Assembly: GCF_900086715.1 (NCBI RefSeq)
Contig: NZ_FLKH01000012.1
Coordinates: 124,001-188,000 of the forward strand
DNA: 64,000 nt
Reading direction: 5' to 3'
DNA from: Gracilibacillus timonensis
Lineage (GTDB): Bacteria > Bacillota > Bacilli > Bacillales > Amphibacillaceae
Positions 29,199 to 36,948 of this stretch are shown piece by piece (the stretch's first letter is position 1; the number at the start of each line of letters is the position of its first letter). The position numbers were made by a program, and so were the translations under genes. Under the pieces are notes generated by a model, which worked only from the letters and a program-made list of their open reading frames with translations, was not told the DNA's origin and ran no database searches.

Positions 29199-29376
29199 TT
29201 TTTAGTCCAATTAAGAAGGGAAATGACAGCTCTGCTACATCTCGCGTTATACTAAAAACCGAAGAACGACTTCCTTGTTTGCGGTAGTCGTTTCTTGAAA
29301 AGAAGGAGGGGAACCGTTCTGTCAAATCTTGCAACAGATTAAAAAAAGCTGGTTCGCTGGTTCTTGAGGAGGCTAG

Positions 29377-29433
29377 ATGGGCAAGTGTCAATCTTCTTTT
29401 CAACCAACAGGACCATGCCAAAATAGATGTTGA
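29377..29433 (+). CDS. Possible 18-residue cysteine-rich small protein or leader peptide
   Basis: ATG 29377 lies 5 nt after GAGGAGG, a better ribosome binding site than that of the following gene. The frame gives MGKCQSSFQPTGPCQNRC and stops 12 nt before the dehydrogenase start, in the same frame. Three of 18 residues are Cys. It could be a translated leader that delivers ribosomes to the next gene. There is no homology evidence. Confidence 0.3.
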   Translation: MGKCQSSFQPTGPCQNRC

Positions 29434-29445
29434 CAGCGGGAACAA

Positions 29446-30522
29446 ATGAAAGTTGGTATTATAGGTTGTGGTAATATTAGCCGCATTTATTTAGAGAATG
29501 CACCAAGATTTGCTAATTATACGATCGAGGCAGTAGCCGATCTAGTGGTGGAAAGGGCCGAGGAAAGAGCAAAAGAATATGGTATACTTAAAGCATACAG
29601 TACGGATGCGTTATTAAATGACCCAGAAATAGAATTAGTCATTAACTTGACGATTCCTGCTGTTCACGCGGATATTGCTAAACGTGCCCTAAAGCAAGGA
29701 AAACATGTATATGGCGAAAAACCTTTGGCCGTTGCACTGGAAGATGGAGAAGAAATGCTTAAATTGGCACAAGAAAAGGGATTATATCTTGGTAATGCCC
29801 CAGATACATCCTTAGGAGCAGGTATTCAAACGGTTCGGAAGTTGATCGATGAAGGGGAAATTGGCGAGCCCTTATCTGCAAGCGCTTTTATGATGGGGCC
29901 GGGACATGAAAGCTGGCATCCAGATCCTGCTTTTTATTATAAACAGGGAGGCGGACCAATGTTTGATATGGGTCCCTATTACTTAACTACTCTTATCCAT
30001 CTGTTAGGACCTGCCGCTAGAGTGACAGGCTCCGCCCAAATTTCCAGCACAGAGAGAACGATTACCAGCCAGCCTAAACGCGGGGAAAAAATAGAAGTTG
30101 AGGTTCCTACCCAAGTTAATAGTGTCATTGATTTTGAAAGAGGGACCGTTGTTTCCTTGATTATGAGCTTTGACGTTCAAGCACATCAGTTGCCACACAT
30201 GGAAATATACGGAACAAAGGGGACGATTTCTGTTCCAGATCCTAATACCTTTGCCGGTCCTGTACGAATGAAGACACACGATCAACAAGAGTGGAAAGAA
30301 GTTCCTTTAGTTGCTGGATATGCTGATAACAGTCGCGGTTTAGGTGTGGCAGAGATGGTTGCGGCGATTAAGAAACAGAAAGTGTCTAGGGTGACAGGGG
30401 AAGTGGGATATCATGTGTTAGAGATCATGCACGGTGTACATCACGCCTCAACAGAGCAAAAGCACGTCATTCTTTCCAGCAGTTGTAAGCAGCCAGAGGC
30501 ATTTGTGAACGAAAGTTTCTAA
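29446..30522 (+). CDS. Gfo/Idh/MocA-family oxidoreductase (first)
   Basis: 358 residues. An N-terminal Rossmann domain (VGIIGCGNISRIYLENAP, NAD(P)-binding) contains the family EKPLAVALEDGEEM motif (about residues 93-106). The C-terminal alpha/beta substrate domain includes GGGPMFDMGPYYLTTLIHLLG with the usual Asp and the catalytic-face residues. Oxidises or reduces a sugar or cyclitol; the substrate cannot be inferred. The ribosome binding site is weak (CAGCGGG), which may mean coupling to the small frame just upstream. It follows thuA by 247 bp and precedes a second family member by 27 bp. Confidence 0.9.
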   Translation: MKVGIIGCGNISRIYLENAPRFANYTIEAVADLVVERAEERAKEYGILKAYSTDALLNDPEIELVINLTIPAVHADIAKRALKQGKHVYGEKPLAVALEDGEEMLKLAQEKGLYLGNAPDTSLGAGIQTVRKLIDEGEIGEPLSASAFMMGPGHESWHPDPAFYYKQGGGPMFDMGPYYLTTLIHLLGPAARVTGSAQISSTERTITSQPKRGEKIEVEVPTQVNSVIDFERGTVVSLIMSFDVQAHQLPHMEIYGTKGTISVPDPNTFAGPVRMKTHDQQEWKEVPLVAGYADNSRGLGVAEMVAAIKKQKVSRVTGEVGYHVLEIMHGVHHASTEQKHVILSSSCKQPEAFVNESF

Positions 30523-30549
30523 ACTAAAAGAAGGGTTGGTGCTATTCAT

Positions 30550-31716
30550 ATGAGTAATAAGAAAAAGATTAGAATAGGGATGGTAGGTTATCAGTTTATG
30601 GGAAAGGCGCATAGTCATGCGTACCGTGATCTTCCTTTTTATTTTGATAATCCATTACAACCTGAATTAAAAGCGATTTCAGGAAGAAATGAGACAGCCG
30701 TGAAGGAAGCAATGGAGAACATGGGATGGGAATCGTATGAAACGGATTGGCGCAAACTTATTGCCCGGGACGATATTGATGTCATCGATATTGTGACGCC
30801 TAACCATACGCATGCCGAGATCGCCATTGCAGCCGCAGAAGCCGGCAAGCATATTATTACAGAGAAACCACTTGCCTTAACCGTCGAAGAAGCAGAGCGC
30901 ATGGTGGATGCCGTCGAGCGTAACAAGGTGAAGCATATGGTATGTCATAATTATCGTTTTGTTCCGGCCGTCCAATATATCAAACAACTCATTACAGAAG
31001 GCAGGCTTGGCCATATCTATCATTACCGAGCCAACTACCTGCAAGATTTTATCATGGATCCTAATTTTCCGCTCGCTTGGCGATTGAAAAAAGAAATATC
31101 TGGTTCTGGTGCCTTAGGGGATATCGGTGCTCATAGTATTGATTTGGCACGATTCCTAGTAGGAGAATTTCAAGAAGTATCGGCAATGATGGAAACGTTC
31201 ATTAAAGAACGCCCGATAGGCGGGGATACAGCAGGAGGCTTAAGCGCGGCAGCTAGTACAGAAGCACAAGAAATGGGTGAGGTGACTGTGGACGACGCTG
31301 TTGCTTTTCTTGCTCGTATGGAAAATGGAATATTTGGTGTTTTTGAAGCGACGCGGTTTGCTGGGGGAAATCGTAATAAAAATAAATTAGAAATAAATGG
31401 GGAAAAGGGCTCGGTTCGTTGGGACATGGAAAATATGAATAAGCTGGAGGTTTATTTGGCAGATGACGAAGCGGGTTTACAAGGCTTCCGTGTGATCAAT
31501 TGTACCGAAGAAGTCCATCCATATGCCGGGGCTTATTGGCCAGCGGGTCATATCATTGGGTATGAGCATACTTTTATCAATCTGATGGATGCCTTCTTTA
31601 GAGGATTGGCAGCAGATCAACAAGCATATCCAGACTTTATCGATGGATTGCAAAACCAAAAGGTACTAGACGCAATTGAGCGTTCCGCAACAGAAAAACG
31701 TTGGATCTCATTATAG
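30550..31716 (+). CDS. Gfo/Idh/MocA-family oxidoreductase (second)
   Basis: 388 residues, the same superfamily as the preceding gene but a different branch. N-terminal IGMVGYQFMGKAHSHAYRDL is typical of the long-form dehydrogenases; VTPNHTHAEIAIAAAEAGKHI and EKPLALTVEEAERM define the cofactor domain. The C-terminal part has SGSGALGDIGAHSIDLARFL with the catalytic-type Asp and His. The substrate is unknown. Together with ThuA and the first dehydrogenase it suggests oxidation and epimerisation of a sugar or inositol derivative. No transporter lies in the operon. Confidence 0.9.
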   Translation: MSNKKKIRIGMVGYQFMGKAHSHAYRDLPFYFDNPLQPELKAISGRNETAVKEAMENMGWESYETDWRKLIARDDIDVIDIVTPNHTHAEIAIAAAEAGKHIITEKPLALTVEEAERMVDAVERNKVKHMVCHNYRFVPAVQYIKQLITEGRLGHIYHYRANYLQDFIMDPNFPLAWRLKKEISGSGALGDIGAHSIDLARFLVGEFQEVSAMMETFIKERPIGGDTAGGLSAAASTEAQEMGEVTVDDAVAFLARMENGIFGVFEATRFAGGNRNKNKLEINGEKGSVRWDMENMNKLEVYLADDEAGLQGFRVINCTEEVHPYAGAYWPAGHIIGYEHTFINLMDAFFRGLAADQQAYPDFIDGLQNQKVLDAIERSATEKRWISL

Positions 31717-31772
31717 GTACAAGTAAGTCGATTATTTCGATAAGCTTGATGAATTTTGTCGGGCGCGCTCCG

Positions 31773-31792
31773 AAACAGGATGCCCTGTTTTG
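31773..31792 (+). terminator. Weak terminator after the thuA operon
   Basis: AAACAGG (31773-31779) and CCTGTTT (31784-31790) form a stem with a 4-nt loop, followed by a short T run. Confidence 0.45.
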
Positions 31793-31955
31793 TAATGATT
31801 CATAGGTCAAAATAATTACGTGAATTACTAATGAAGCAAACCCTGTCTACTAAAAATATTCGGAATTTTTCCAAAAGTAGCTTACTAATGTTGGGAGCAT
31901 TATGTTATAATGAAAAAGTCGAATAGAGTATAAAAAGATAGGATGTTGATGAATA

Positions 31956-32879
31956 GTGGAAACGAGATCGAGACAAAGAAAGGGAAAAAAATCAAAAAAA
32001 TGGTGGATACTAACGCCACTTATTATTATTTTTGCATTGATTTTAGCGGTAGGCATATATGCCTGGTCGATTCTTAGTAATGTACAAGATACGTTTGATT
32101 CAAAGATGCACGATCCGTTGGAAACCATTGATATGGAAAGGTCAATGGAAAAAGCAGAAAGCGGAGAACCTCTTAACATTTTATTATTAGGAGTAGATCA
32201 GGAAGATAATGATATTGGTAGATCTGATGCGATGATGGTGCTCTCTTTAAAACCAGAAAGTGATTCTATGGAATTAATTAGTATTCCACGTGATACAAGG
32301 ACTGTCCTTCCTGGTAGGGGGGAAGATAAAATTAACCATGCTTACGCTTTTGGTGGTGCCGATATGGCCGTTCAAACGGTGGAAGACTTCATCGGTATTG
32401 AGCTTGACTATTTTGTGCGCGTGAATATGGGTGGTTTAAAAGAGTTAGTAGATGAGCTAGGTACCATTACGGTTGATAATGAAATCGCATGGGATGATGG
32501 TACTTATCAATTTACCGAAGGACCAACGGAAATGGACGGTGCCAAGACCTTGGCTTTCGTACGGATGAGGAAACAGGATCCGGAAGGTGATTTTGGTCGA
32601 ACAGAACGGCAGCGTAAGGTTATTCAAGGTATTATCGACGAGGGTGCTAACGTTGCCAATGTCACAAAGGTCAATGAATTAATTGATATCATGGGCAATA
32701 ACATGGCTACCAGCCTGACATACGATGATATGAAAGCCTTATTGAGTGGATATCGCGGTACTAGAAATAATCCGACCAGCTATTTAATGCAAGGTTCTGG
32801 TACAACCATTGATGGTATCTATTATTATATTGTTCCAGAAGAGGAAGTCACTAAAGTACGAGAGATGATCAACAGCTAG
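31956..32879 (+). CDS. LytR-CpsA-Psr family wall-polymer transferase
   Basis: Attaches wall teichoic acid or similar anionic polymers from lipid carriers to peptidoglycan. 307 residues: basic cytoplasmic N-terminus, one membrane helix (about 17-38), then an extracellular LCP domain (about 68-215). Family motifs: LNILLLGVDQ, GRSDAMMVLSL, ISIPRDTRTVLPG, KINHAYAFGG and a conserved Arg-rich block AFVRMRKQDPEGDFGRTERQRKV. The start is a GTG with AGGATG upstream. Monocistronic, with its own strong terminator. Confidence 0.93.
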   Translation: METRSRQRKGKKSKKWWILTPLIIIFALILAVGIYAWSILSNVQDTFDSKMHDPLETIDMERSMEKAESGEPLNILLLGVDQEDNDIGRSDAMMVLSLKPESDSMELISIPRDTRTVLPGRGEDKINHAYAFGGADMAVQTVEDFIGIELDYFVRVNMGGLKELVDELGTITVDNEIAWDDGTYQFTEGPTEMDGAKTLAFVRMRKQDPEGDFGRTERQRKVIQGIIDEGANVANVTKVNELIDIMGNNMATSLTYDDMKALLSGYRGTRNNPTSYLMQGSGTTIDGIYYYIVPEEEVTKVREMINS

Positions 32880-32908
32880 GGCCGATAAACGGCTCTAGCT
32901 TTTTATTT
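32874..32908 (+). terminator. Terminator of the LCP gene
   Basis: AGCTAGGGCCG (32874-32884) pairs with CGGCTCTAGCT (32890-32900), one G-U pair, followed by TTTTTATTTT. The left arm includes the last base of the serine codon and the stop codon. Confidence 0.9.
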
Positions 32909-32967
32909 TAAAAGGATGTGAAGAAAAAGGAAAGTTGAGCTTGCTTAGACTAGGTATCGTAACAAAT

Positions 32968-33441
32968 CTACCTTTTAGCTGGATATACACGAATCATTTG
33001 AATGAGTAAGATGTATAACAAAAGCAAACCACCTATAAACGCTAGATTTGGCAACCATACTGCCAGTCCTTTATAGAAGACCAATGGCCATAGCAAGGCA
33101 AAACCCGTCATCTTCCATAATTGTTGATAAGCAAGGCGACGATGTAAGTAAAGCCTGCACAACCAGCCGCCTAGTGCTAATATAGAAACACTTACAATCA
33201 CAAGAAACATGATAGAAAAGGGATAAAATACAATAATTTGCAGTAAATATTGACTATAAGATGCTTGTGAAACGCCTGCTTCAAATCGAAGGATGAGCGA
33301 AATAACGTTTGGTAAAAAAGCAATAAAAAACAATAAGAATAGATAGACAAGGGTGTCTCTCATACTAACGCGGTTCAAAGCAAAAAGCGCCTTTTTCTTT
33401 GGCAGTGCCGCACTTTTCCCTAGGATATTAAATAGTTTCAT
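32968..33441 (-). CDS. Uncharacterised membrane protein
   Basis: 157 residues with about four predicted membrane helices (near 35-57, 70-95, 110-130 and 132-150) and a basic first 30 residues (KKKALFALNRVSMRD). I do not recognise the family; the layout loosely recalls DUF1189/Yip1-like proteins but no motif proves it. The start is the ATG at 33441 with GGAGG 5 nt upstream; five more codons upstream are open but lack a site. It lies 19 bp after the flavin-reductase stop on the same strand, so the two are probably co-transcribed. Confidence 0.65.
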   Translation of the reverse strand: MKLFNILGKSAALPKKKALFALNRVSMRDTLVYLFLLFFIAFLPNVISLILRFEAGVSQASYSQYLLQIIVFYPFSIMFLVIVSVSILALGGWLCRLYLHRRLAYQQLWKMTGFALLWPLVFYKGLAVWLPNLAFIGGLLLLYILLIQMIRVYPAKR

Positions 33442-33460
33442 AGGAACCTCCGACAATCGC

Positions 33461-33919
33461 TTAATCGATTATTTTTCGATAGGCCCTATCATAATAAATC
33501 AACGGCTTACCATCTCTCAAGTCAATTTCATCTACTTCTGCGATTAATAACATGTGATCGCCAGCTTCTACACTGTTAATAACTGTGCAAGCCAGGGTTG
33601 TTAGCGCATTGTTTATCACAGAGACTCCGTCTAGTGTTGTAAAATCCTCAAACGGTTCATCTACCTGTTTGGCAAAGATCATCGAAACATCTTCTTGTTC
33701 TTCTCGTAAAATACTTACTCCAAAACGCTGCAGCTCATCTGCATGTTTATACATTTTTGTTTTTTGATCGAGTGAAATGGTAATTAATTGTGGATCCAGG
33801 GATACGGACATAAATGCATTAACCGTCATTCCATGTATGTGCCCATTAATTTGACCGGTAACCACCGTAACCCCAGTGGAAAACTTGCCCATAGCCTGGC
33901 GAAATTCTTGTGAACTCAT
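33461..33919 (-). CDS. Flavin reductase-like FMN-binding protein
   Basis: 152 residues covering one flavin reductase-like split-barrel domain. Typical motifs are FRQAMGKFSTGVTVVT at the N-terminus, HGMTVNAFMSVSLDPQLITISL, the FGVSILREEQ block, and GDHMLLIAEVDEI plus PLIYYDRAYRKI at the end. These proteins reduce FMN/FAD for a partner monooxygenase or bind it as prosthetic group; the partner is not in the window. The start is ATG 33919 with AAGGAGG upstream. The frame stays open for 57 codons upstream, but nothing there looks coding. Confidence 0.9.
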   Translation of the reverse strand: MSSQEFRQAMGKFSTGVTVVTGQINGHIHGMTVNAFMSVSLDPQLITISLDQKTKMYKHADELQRFGVSILREEQEDVSMIFAKQVDEPFEDFTTLDGVSVINNALTTLACTVINSVEAGDHMLLIAEVDEIDLRDGKPLIYYDRAYRKIID

Positions 33920-34251
33920 CAGCTGAATGCCTCCTTTATATATTCTCTGTATCTTATCATCATAACATAATCCATTATAATAATAATCTGATTGGCTCAG
34001 AAATAAGGAAATGATATTCAGGAATAAAAAGCTGGGCAAAATCCTGTCTTGTCCTTTATTACGAATCAAATGTAGTCTAGTCAGAGGCATTGCTTTGGGG
34101 AGCTAAGCATGGTTTTCTTTTTCTTTGAAAAAAAACACTTATTACAGTGTTAACCGTCCGAGAAAAAACACATATGGCAGCCTCGTTTATAGAAGGTTTT
34201 TTACGAAGGAATTTCACAAGCCACTTCATTATTAGCCGTAATAATTGTAAA
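33920..34251. other. Gene-free interval upstream of the flavin reductase
   Basis: About 330 bp; no supportable gene on either strand and no repeat recognised. Confidence 0.5.
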
Positions 34252-34277
34252 AGCAGGCATGTGTTATTCTGCCTGCT
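34248..34277 (-). terminator. Terminator of the HesB-family gene
   Basis: A perfect 8-bp stem, AGCAGGCA (34252-34259) and TGCCTGCT (34270-34277). On the minus strand it is followed by a short T run. Confidence 0.7.
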
Positions 34278-34290
34278 CAACATACGGAAG

Positions 34291-34587
34291 TTATTCTTCT
34301 TCATACTCATAGGCAACTTCATCGTCTTTTTCATCATAATTAACAATCAAGTTATAGCCTTTGAAATACCATTCGTCTGTCTCATCAATAAAAAAGGTGA
34401 TTCCGCCCTTTTCTTTTTGTGTAATGATTCCTTTTAGCGGTTCATTAAGGGAAAAGGCTAACGAAAACCCTTCATGTATAGGGCTGTTTCCTCCATACTT
34501 CGCTTGAAATTTCACCGTGTTACCTTCACTTACTTCCACTTCGTCTTTAAACCATTCTAGTGCCTTATCCGAAATCTTTATTTCCAA
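34291..34587 (-). CDS. HesB/YneR-family protein
   Basis: 98 residues, highly acidic at the C-terminus. It matches the YneR branch of the HesB/IscA-like fold: ISDKALEWFKDEVEVSEGNTVKF, KYGGNSPIHEGFSLAFS, FFIDETDEWYFKGYNLIVNYDE. The three cluster-binding Cys of true A-type Fe-S carriers are absent, as in YneR, so an Fe-S carrier role is doubtful. Cytoplasmic. GAAGGGAGTTGC precedes the ATG. Confidence 0.88.
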   Translation of the reverse strand: MEIKISDKALEWFKDEVEVSEGNTVKFQAKYGGNSPIHEGFSLAFSLNEPLKGIITQKEKGGITFFIDETDEWYFKGYNLIVNYDEKDDEVAYEYEEE

Positions 34588-34616
34588 TCATAGCAACTCC
34601 CTTCTAGTATAAAAAA

Positions 34617-34723
34617 TAGTTCAAAAAAAGCTTGATAAAAGGATCGGATTTTTATCGATTATGGGCGATTTTTAGTAGAAATCCAGCTGCATTCTTTTTC
34701 AGCCACTTTTTGAACATCCTCTT
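34617..34723. repeat. Degenerate MITE-like element with GTTCAAAAA ends
   Basis: GTTCAAAAA (34619-34627) and TTTTTGAAC (34707-34715) form perfect 9-bp terminal inverted repeats around about 80 bp of non-coding DNA. The right end CACTTTTTGAACATCCTCTT resembles ends of common Bacillaceae intergenic elements. Related ends occur at 36646-36797. Confidence 0.45.
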
Positions 34724-35006
34724 AAATCTATTCCCATATAAGGAAGGTGTTACACCTATTATACGGGATTAGTATGTGAATAGATAGCATTATTTCCTGG
34801 GAAATTGTCGATATACCTTCGTAAATAGGAAGGATTACTTGAATCGCTGATGAATAAGTTTTACTTTAGGGTATTTTTTGTTACACTGTATTATAGTAAA
34901 ATGAGTCTTATCAGGATGTTTTGCGACTATGACGCAGAATAAAATGGACGCTTAACAACATGATATTGTGCGTAGGTAAATAATAATAACTGAAGGTGGT
35001 GTAATA
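34724..35006. other. Upstream region of the conserved hypothetical gene
   Basis: About 280 bp between divergent genes. AT-rich with TATTATAG near 34895 that could serve as a -10 box, but no convincing -35. No gene seen. Confidence 0.4.
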
Positions 35007-35561
35007 GTGGCAGTTAAATATACGAATTTTCGTGGGGATGTATACTATCTGCATGTACGACAAACCAAAAAGGGAAATCCAAGCTATTACTTTAAGAAAG
35101 AAGACGATAATACCGATGTACCCAGTATCCCAGAAGGATATGAAATTTATGAGCACCCCAATGGCCGTGTGTTTTTAACCAAAAAAACCAAGAAACAAAT
35201 TACTAATGAAGAGATCAATTTAGTACAAGAGTGTATGGAACAACATAGTCCGATTAGGGATTTTAAATTAGATGTCAAAAAGAATACGATTTTTGTATAT
35301 ACCTATGAAAATCCCGTCCCATTCAATGAAAATCCTTTGATTGTGGAGGCATTGTCGGATCCCAAGTATAAAACCTACTTCACTGAGCTTTGCTTCACAT
35401 TGATAGATAAGGAAAACAGAGCTTTTAAGGTGGAGCAAAGAAAATATACAGGTGGTAAAGAGAATGAATGGTTAACGCTAGATGAATCAGATGATTTAGC
35501 AGCCTTAGTAGAGCAATATGTACAACATTTAGGACAAGAAAGCTTCTATGAATTGCGTTAA
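35007..35561 (+). CDS. Conserved hypothetical protein
   Basis: 184 residues, rich in Lys and Glu, no membrane helix or signal. The sequence begins MAVKYTNFRGDVYYLHVRQTK and contains paired aromatic/Lys motifs (KGNPSYYFKKEDD, YEIYEHPNGRVFLTKK) that look like a small beta-rich domain, then an alpha/beta C-terminal half. I do not recognise a characterised family. The GTG start has GAAGGTGG upstream. The sequence is balanced in codon use and likely real. It is monocistronic and converges on the next gene through a long inverted repeat. Confidence 0.75.
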   Translation: MAVKYTNFRGDVYYLHVRQTKKGNPSYYFKKEDDNTDVPSIPEGYEIYEHPNGRVFLTKKTKKQITNEEINLVQECMEQHSPIRDFKLDVKKNTIFVYTYENPVPFNENPLIVEALSDPKYKTYFTELCFTLIDKENRAFKVEQRKYTGGKENEWLTLDESDDLAALVEQYVQHLGQESFYELR

Positions 35562-35606
35562 CACCTGAAATACAGCTATTATCGCCATTTTTTAATCACC
35601 ATTATA

Positions 35607-35661
35607 GCCCCATCATGTTTAACTATCATTCTATGGATAGTTAATGGAACATGGTGGGGGC
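35607..35661. terminator. Long imperfect inverted repeat, probable bidirectional terminator
   Basis: TAACTATC (35620-35627) and GATAGTTA (35636-35643) form the core of a stem that extends through CATGTT/AACATG and GCCCC/GGGGC with a 4-nt bulge. It lies between two convergent genes and is followed on the plus strand by CGCTTTTC. Confidence 0.6.
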
Positions 35662-35696
35662 GCTTTTCTGTTTGAAACAGGTGAGCAAGACTTGTA

Positions 35697-36599
35697 CTAA
35701 ATGTAGTATAGTTTTACGTTAATATCTTGATTATGATTACCGAATTCCCGCCCAAAGAGGGTGAGGCCACCTACATGCTCGGCCTCTTGCTTTACTTCCA
35801 TGCGAATCTTCCATAAGTCAATGGTTGTATCTAAATCGTCAATGGTTACATCAGATAGAGGATCGCCATCTATATAGGTGCCATGAGATGTGATCCTTAT
35901 CGTCTTTAATAATCCATATTGATTCACATTTTCCGGCCACCAGTCGGGGGTGTATAAGCCGCGTGTATCGGCAAAATCTCCAGGGCTTTGCCAAGTGCCC
36001 AGCTCTTGGTCATTCAAACTAAACGTAATATCAGACGGCCACACATCATGAGAAAAAGGGAATTCTGATCCTATTTCAAAACTGATTTCCAACTGTTGTA
36101 ATTGATCATTTTCCTGTAAATAGTTTGGTGTTTTATACTCGATAAAACCTTCCGTAAACCAGAGGATTCCTGCCTCCATTCGTTTAGGGTCCATAAAATA
36201 CTTGGTTTGATCTACTTCGCCAATAAAATCCTTACTGGTGGCCAGACCGCATGTTGGTTTTACCAAGTAATCCGTATAATGACCGACCGGGATAGAGGTT
36301 TCATATGTAGCAAACGAATGATAAATTTTCTTTGGGAAGTTAACTTCAATATGATCTACTTTTAATATAGAAATACGTTGTAAACCTGATTTACCGGGGA
36401 TCTTTTCGGTTCGAATAATCCCTGCCTCTTCTAATTTTTCTACGTGTTTTTTAACGATTGGACTGCTTAGCCCTAAAGCCGCGGATAATTCTTTAATATT
36501 CATTTTGTTGGTAGAGAGTAATTGGATGATATCCAGTCTTACTTGGCTTGCCAAAGCGGCATAAACTGGTAATGAGTCTTGATCTATTTTCAATTGCAT
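35697..36599 (-). CDS. ArsR-type winged-helix regulator with large C-terminal domain
   Basis: 300 residues. The N-terminal 95 residues are a winged HTH (LASQVRLDIIQLLSTNKMNI, then LSAALGLSSPIVKKHVEKLEEAGII). The remaining 200 residues form an unrecognised, beta-rich region with many Trp/Phe and one Cys (GLATSKDF follows PTCG), which could be a ligand-binding domain. The HTH-plus-beta-domain layout is known among Bacilli sugar-related regulators, but I cannot name a ligand. Target genes are uncertain; it is separated from the P-type ATPase gene by a repeat element. Confidence 0.8.
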   Translation of the reverse strand: MQLKIDQDSLPVYAALASQVRLDIIQLLSTNKMNIKELSAALGLSSPIVKKHVEKLEEAGIIRTEKIPGKSGLQRISILKVDHIEVNFPKKIYHSFATYETSIPVGHYTDYLVKPTCGLATSKDFIGEVDQTKYFMDPKRMEAGILWFTEGFIEYKTPNYLQENDQLQQLEISFEIGSEFPFSHDVWPSDITFSLNDQELGTWQSPGDFADTRGLYTPDWWPENVNQYGLLKTIRITSHGTYIDGDPLSDVTIDDLDTTIDLWKIRMEVKQEAEHVGGLTLFGREFGNHNQDINVKLYYI

Positions 36600-36645
36600 A
36601 AAACGTATCAGCTACTTTCTTTATATGATTTCTCAAGTTTAAAAA

Positions 36646-36797
36646 GGTTGTTCAAAAAGTCCAACAAAAATGACGCATCGAATTTCTGCTAAGTCCGCCC
36701 GCATCCTGGTGGGTAACATAGAAGTCAACACTTCCTGTGCAAGCGCAGGCGTTGCGAATGTTACCTGTGTACCTATTATCGGCCTTTTTGAATACGC
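36646..36797. repeat. MITE-like intergenic element
   Basis: Begins GGTTGTTCAAAAAGTCC and ends GGCCTTTTTGAATACGC, so TTCAAAAAG(T/G)CC forms terminal inverted repeats (11 of 12). Inside is a nested hairpin series: GGTAACAT (36712-36719) with ATGTTACC (36758-36765), GAAGT/ACTTC (36721-36734) and CCTGTGC/GCGCAGG (36734-36749). No coding capacity. Similar elements are scattered through Bacillaceae genomes. It occupies half of the gap between the divergent regulator and ATPase genes. Confidence 0.65.
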
Positions 36798-36948
36798 ACT
36801 TAAAAAACTCGTTTAATGTTTATTATACCGAAGTTTGCGCTAGGATTCAGCATTTGTGGAATTTTTTTATTAAATAAATTCGACTGAGTCAGGTCCAACA
36901 AGGGTATACCAATGGTAGTTAGAATTGTTCAACCAGGGAGGAAAGTCT

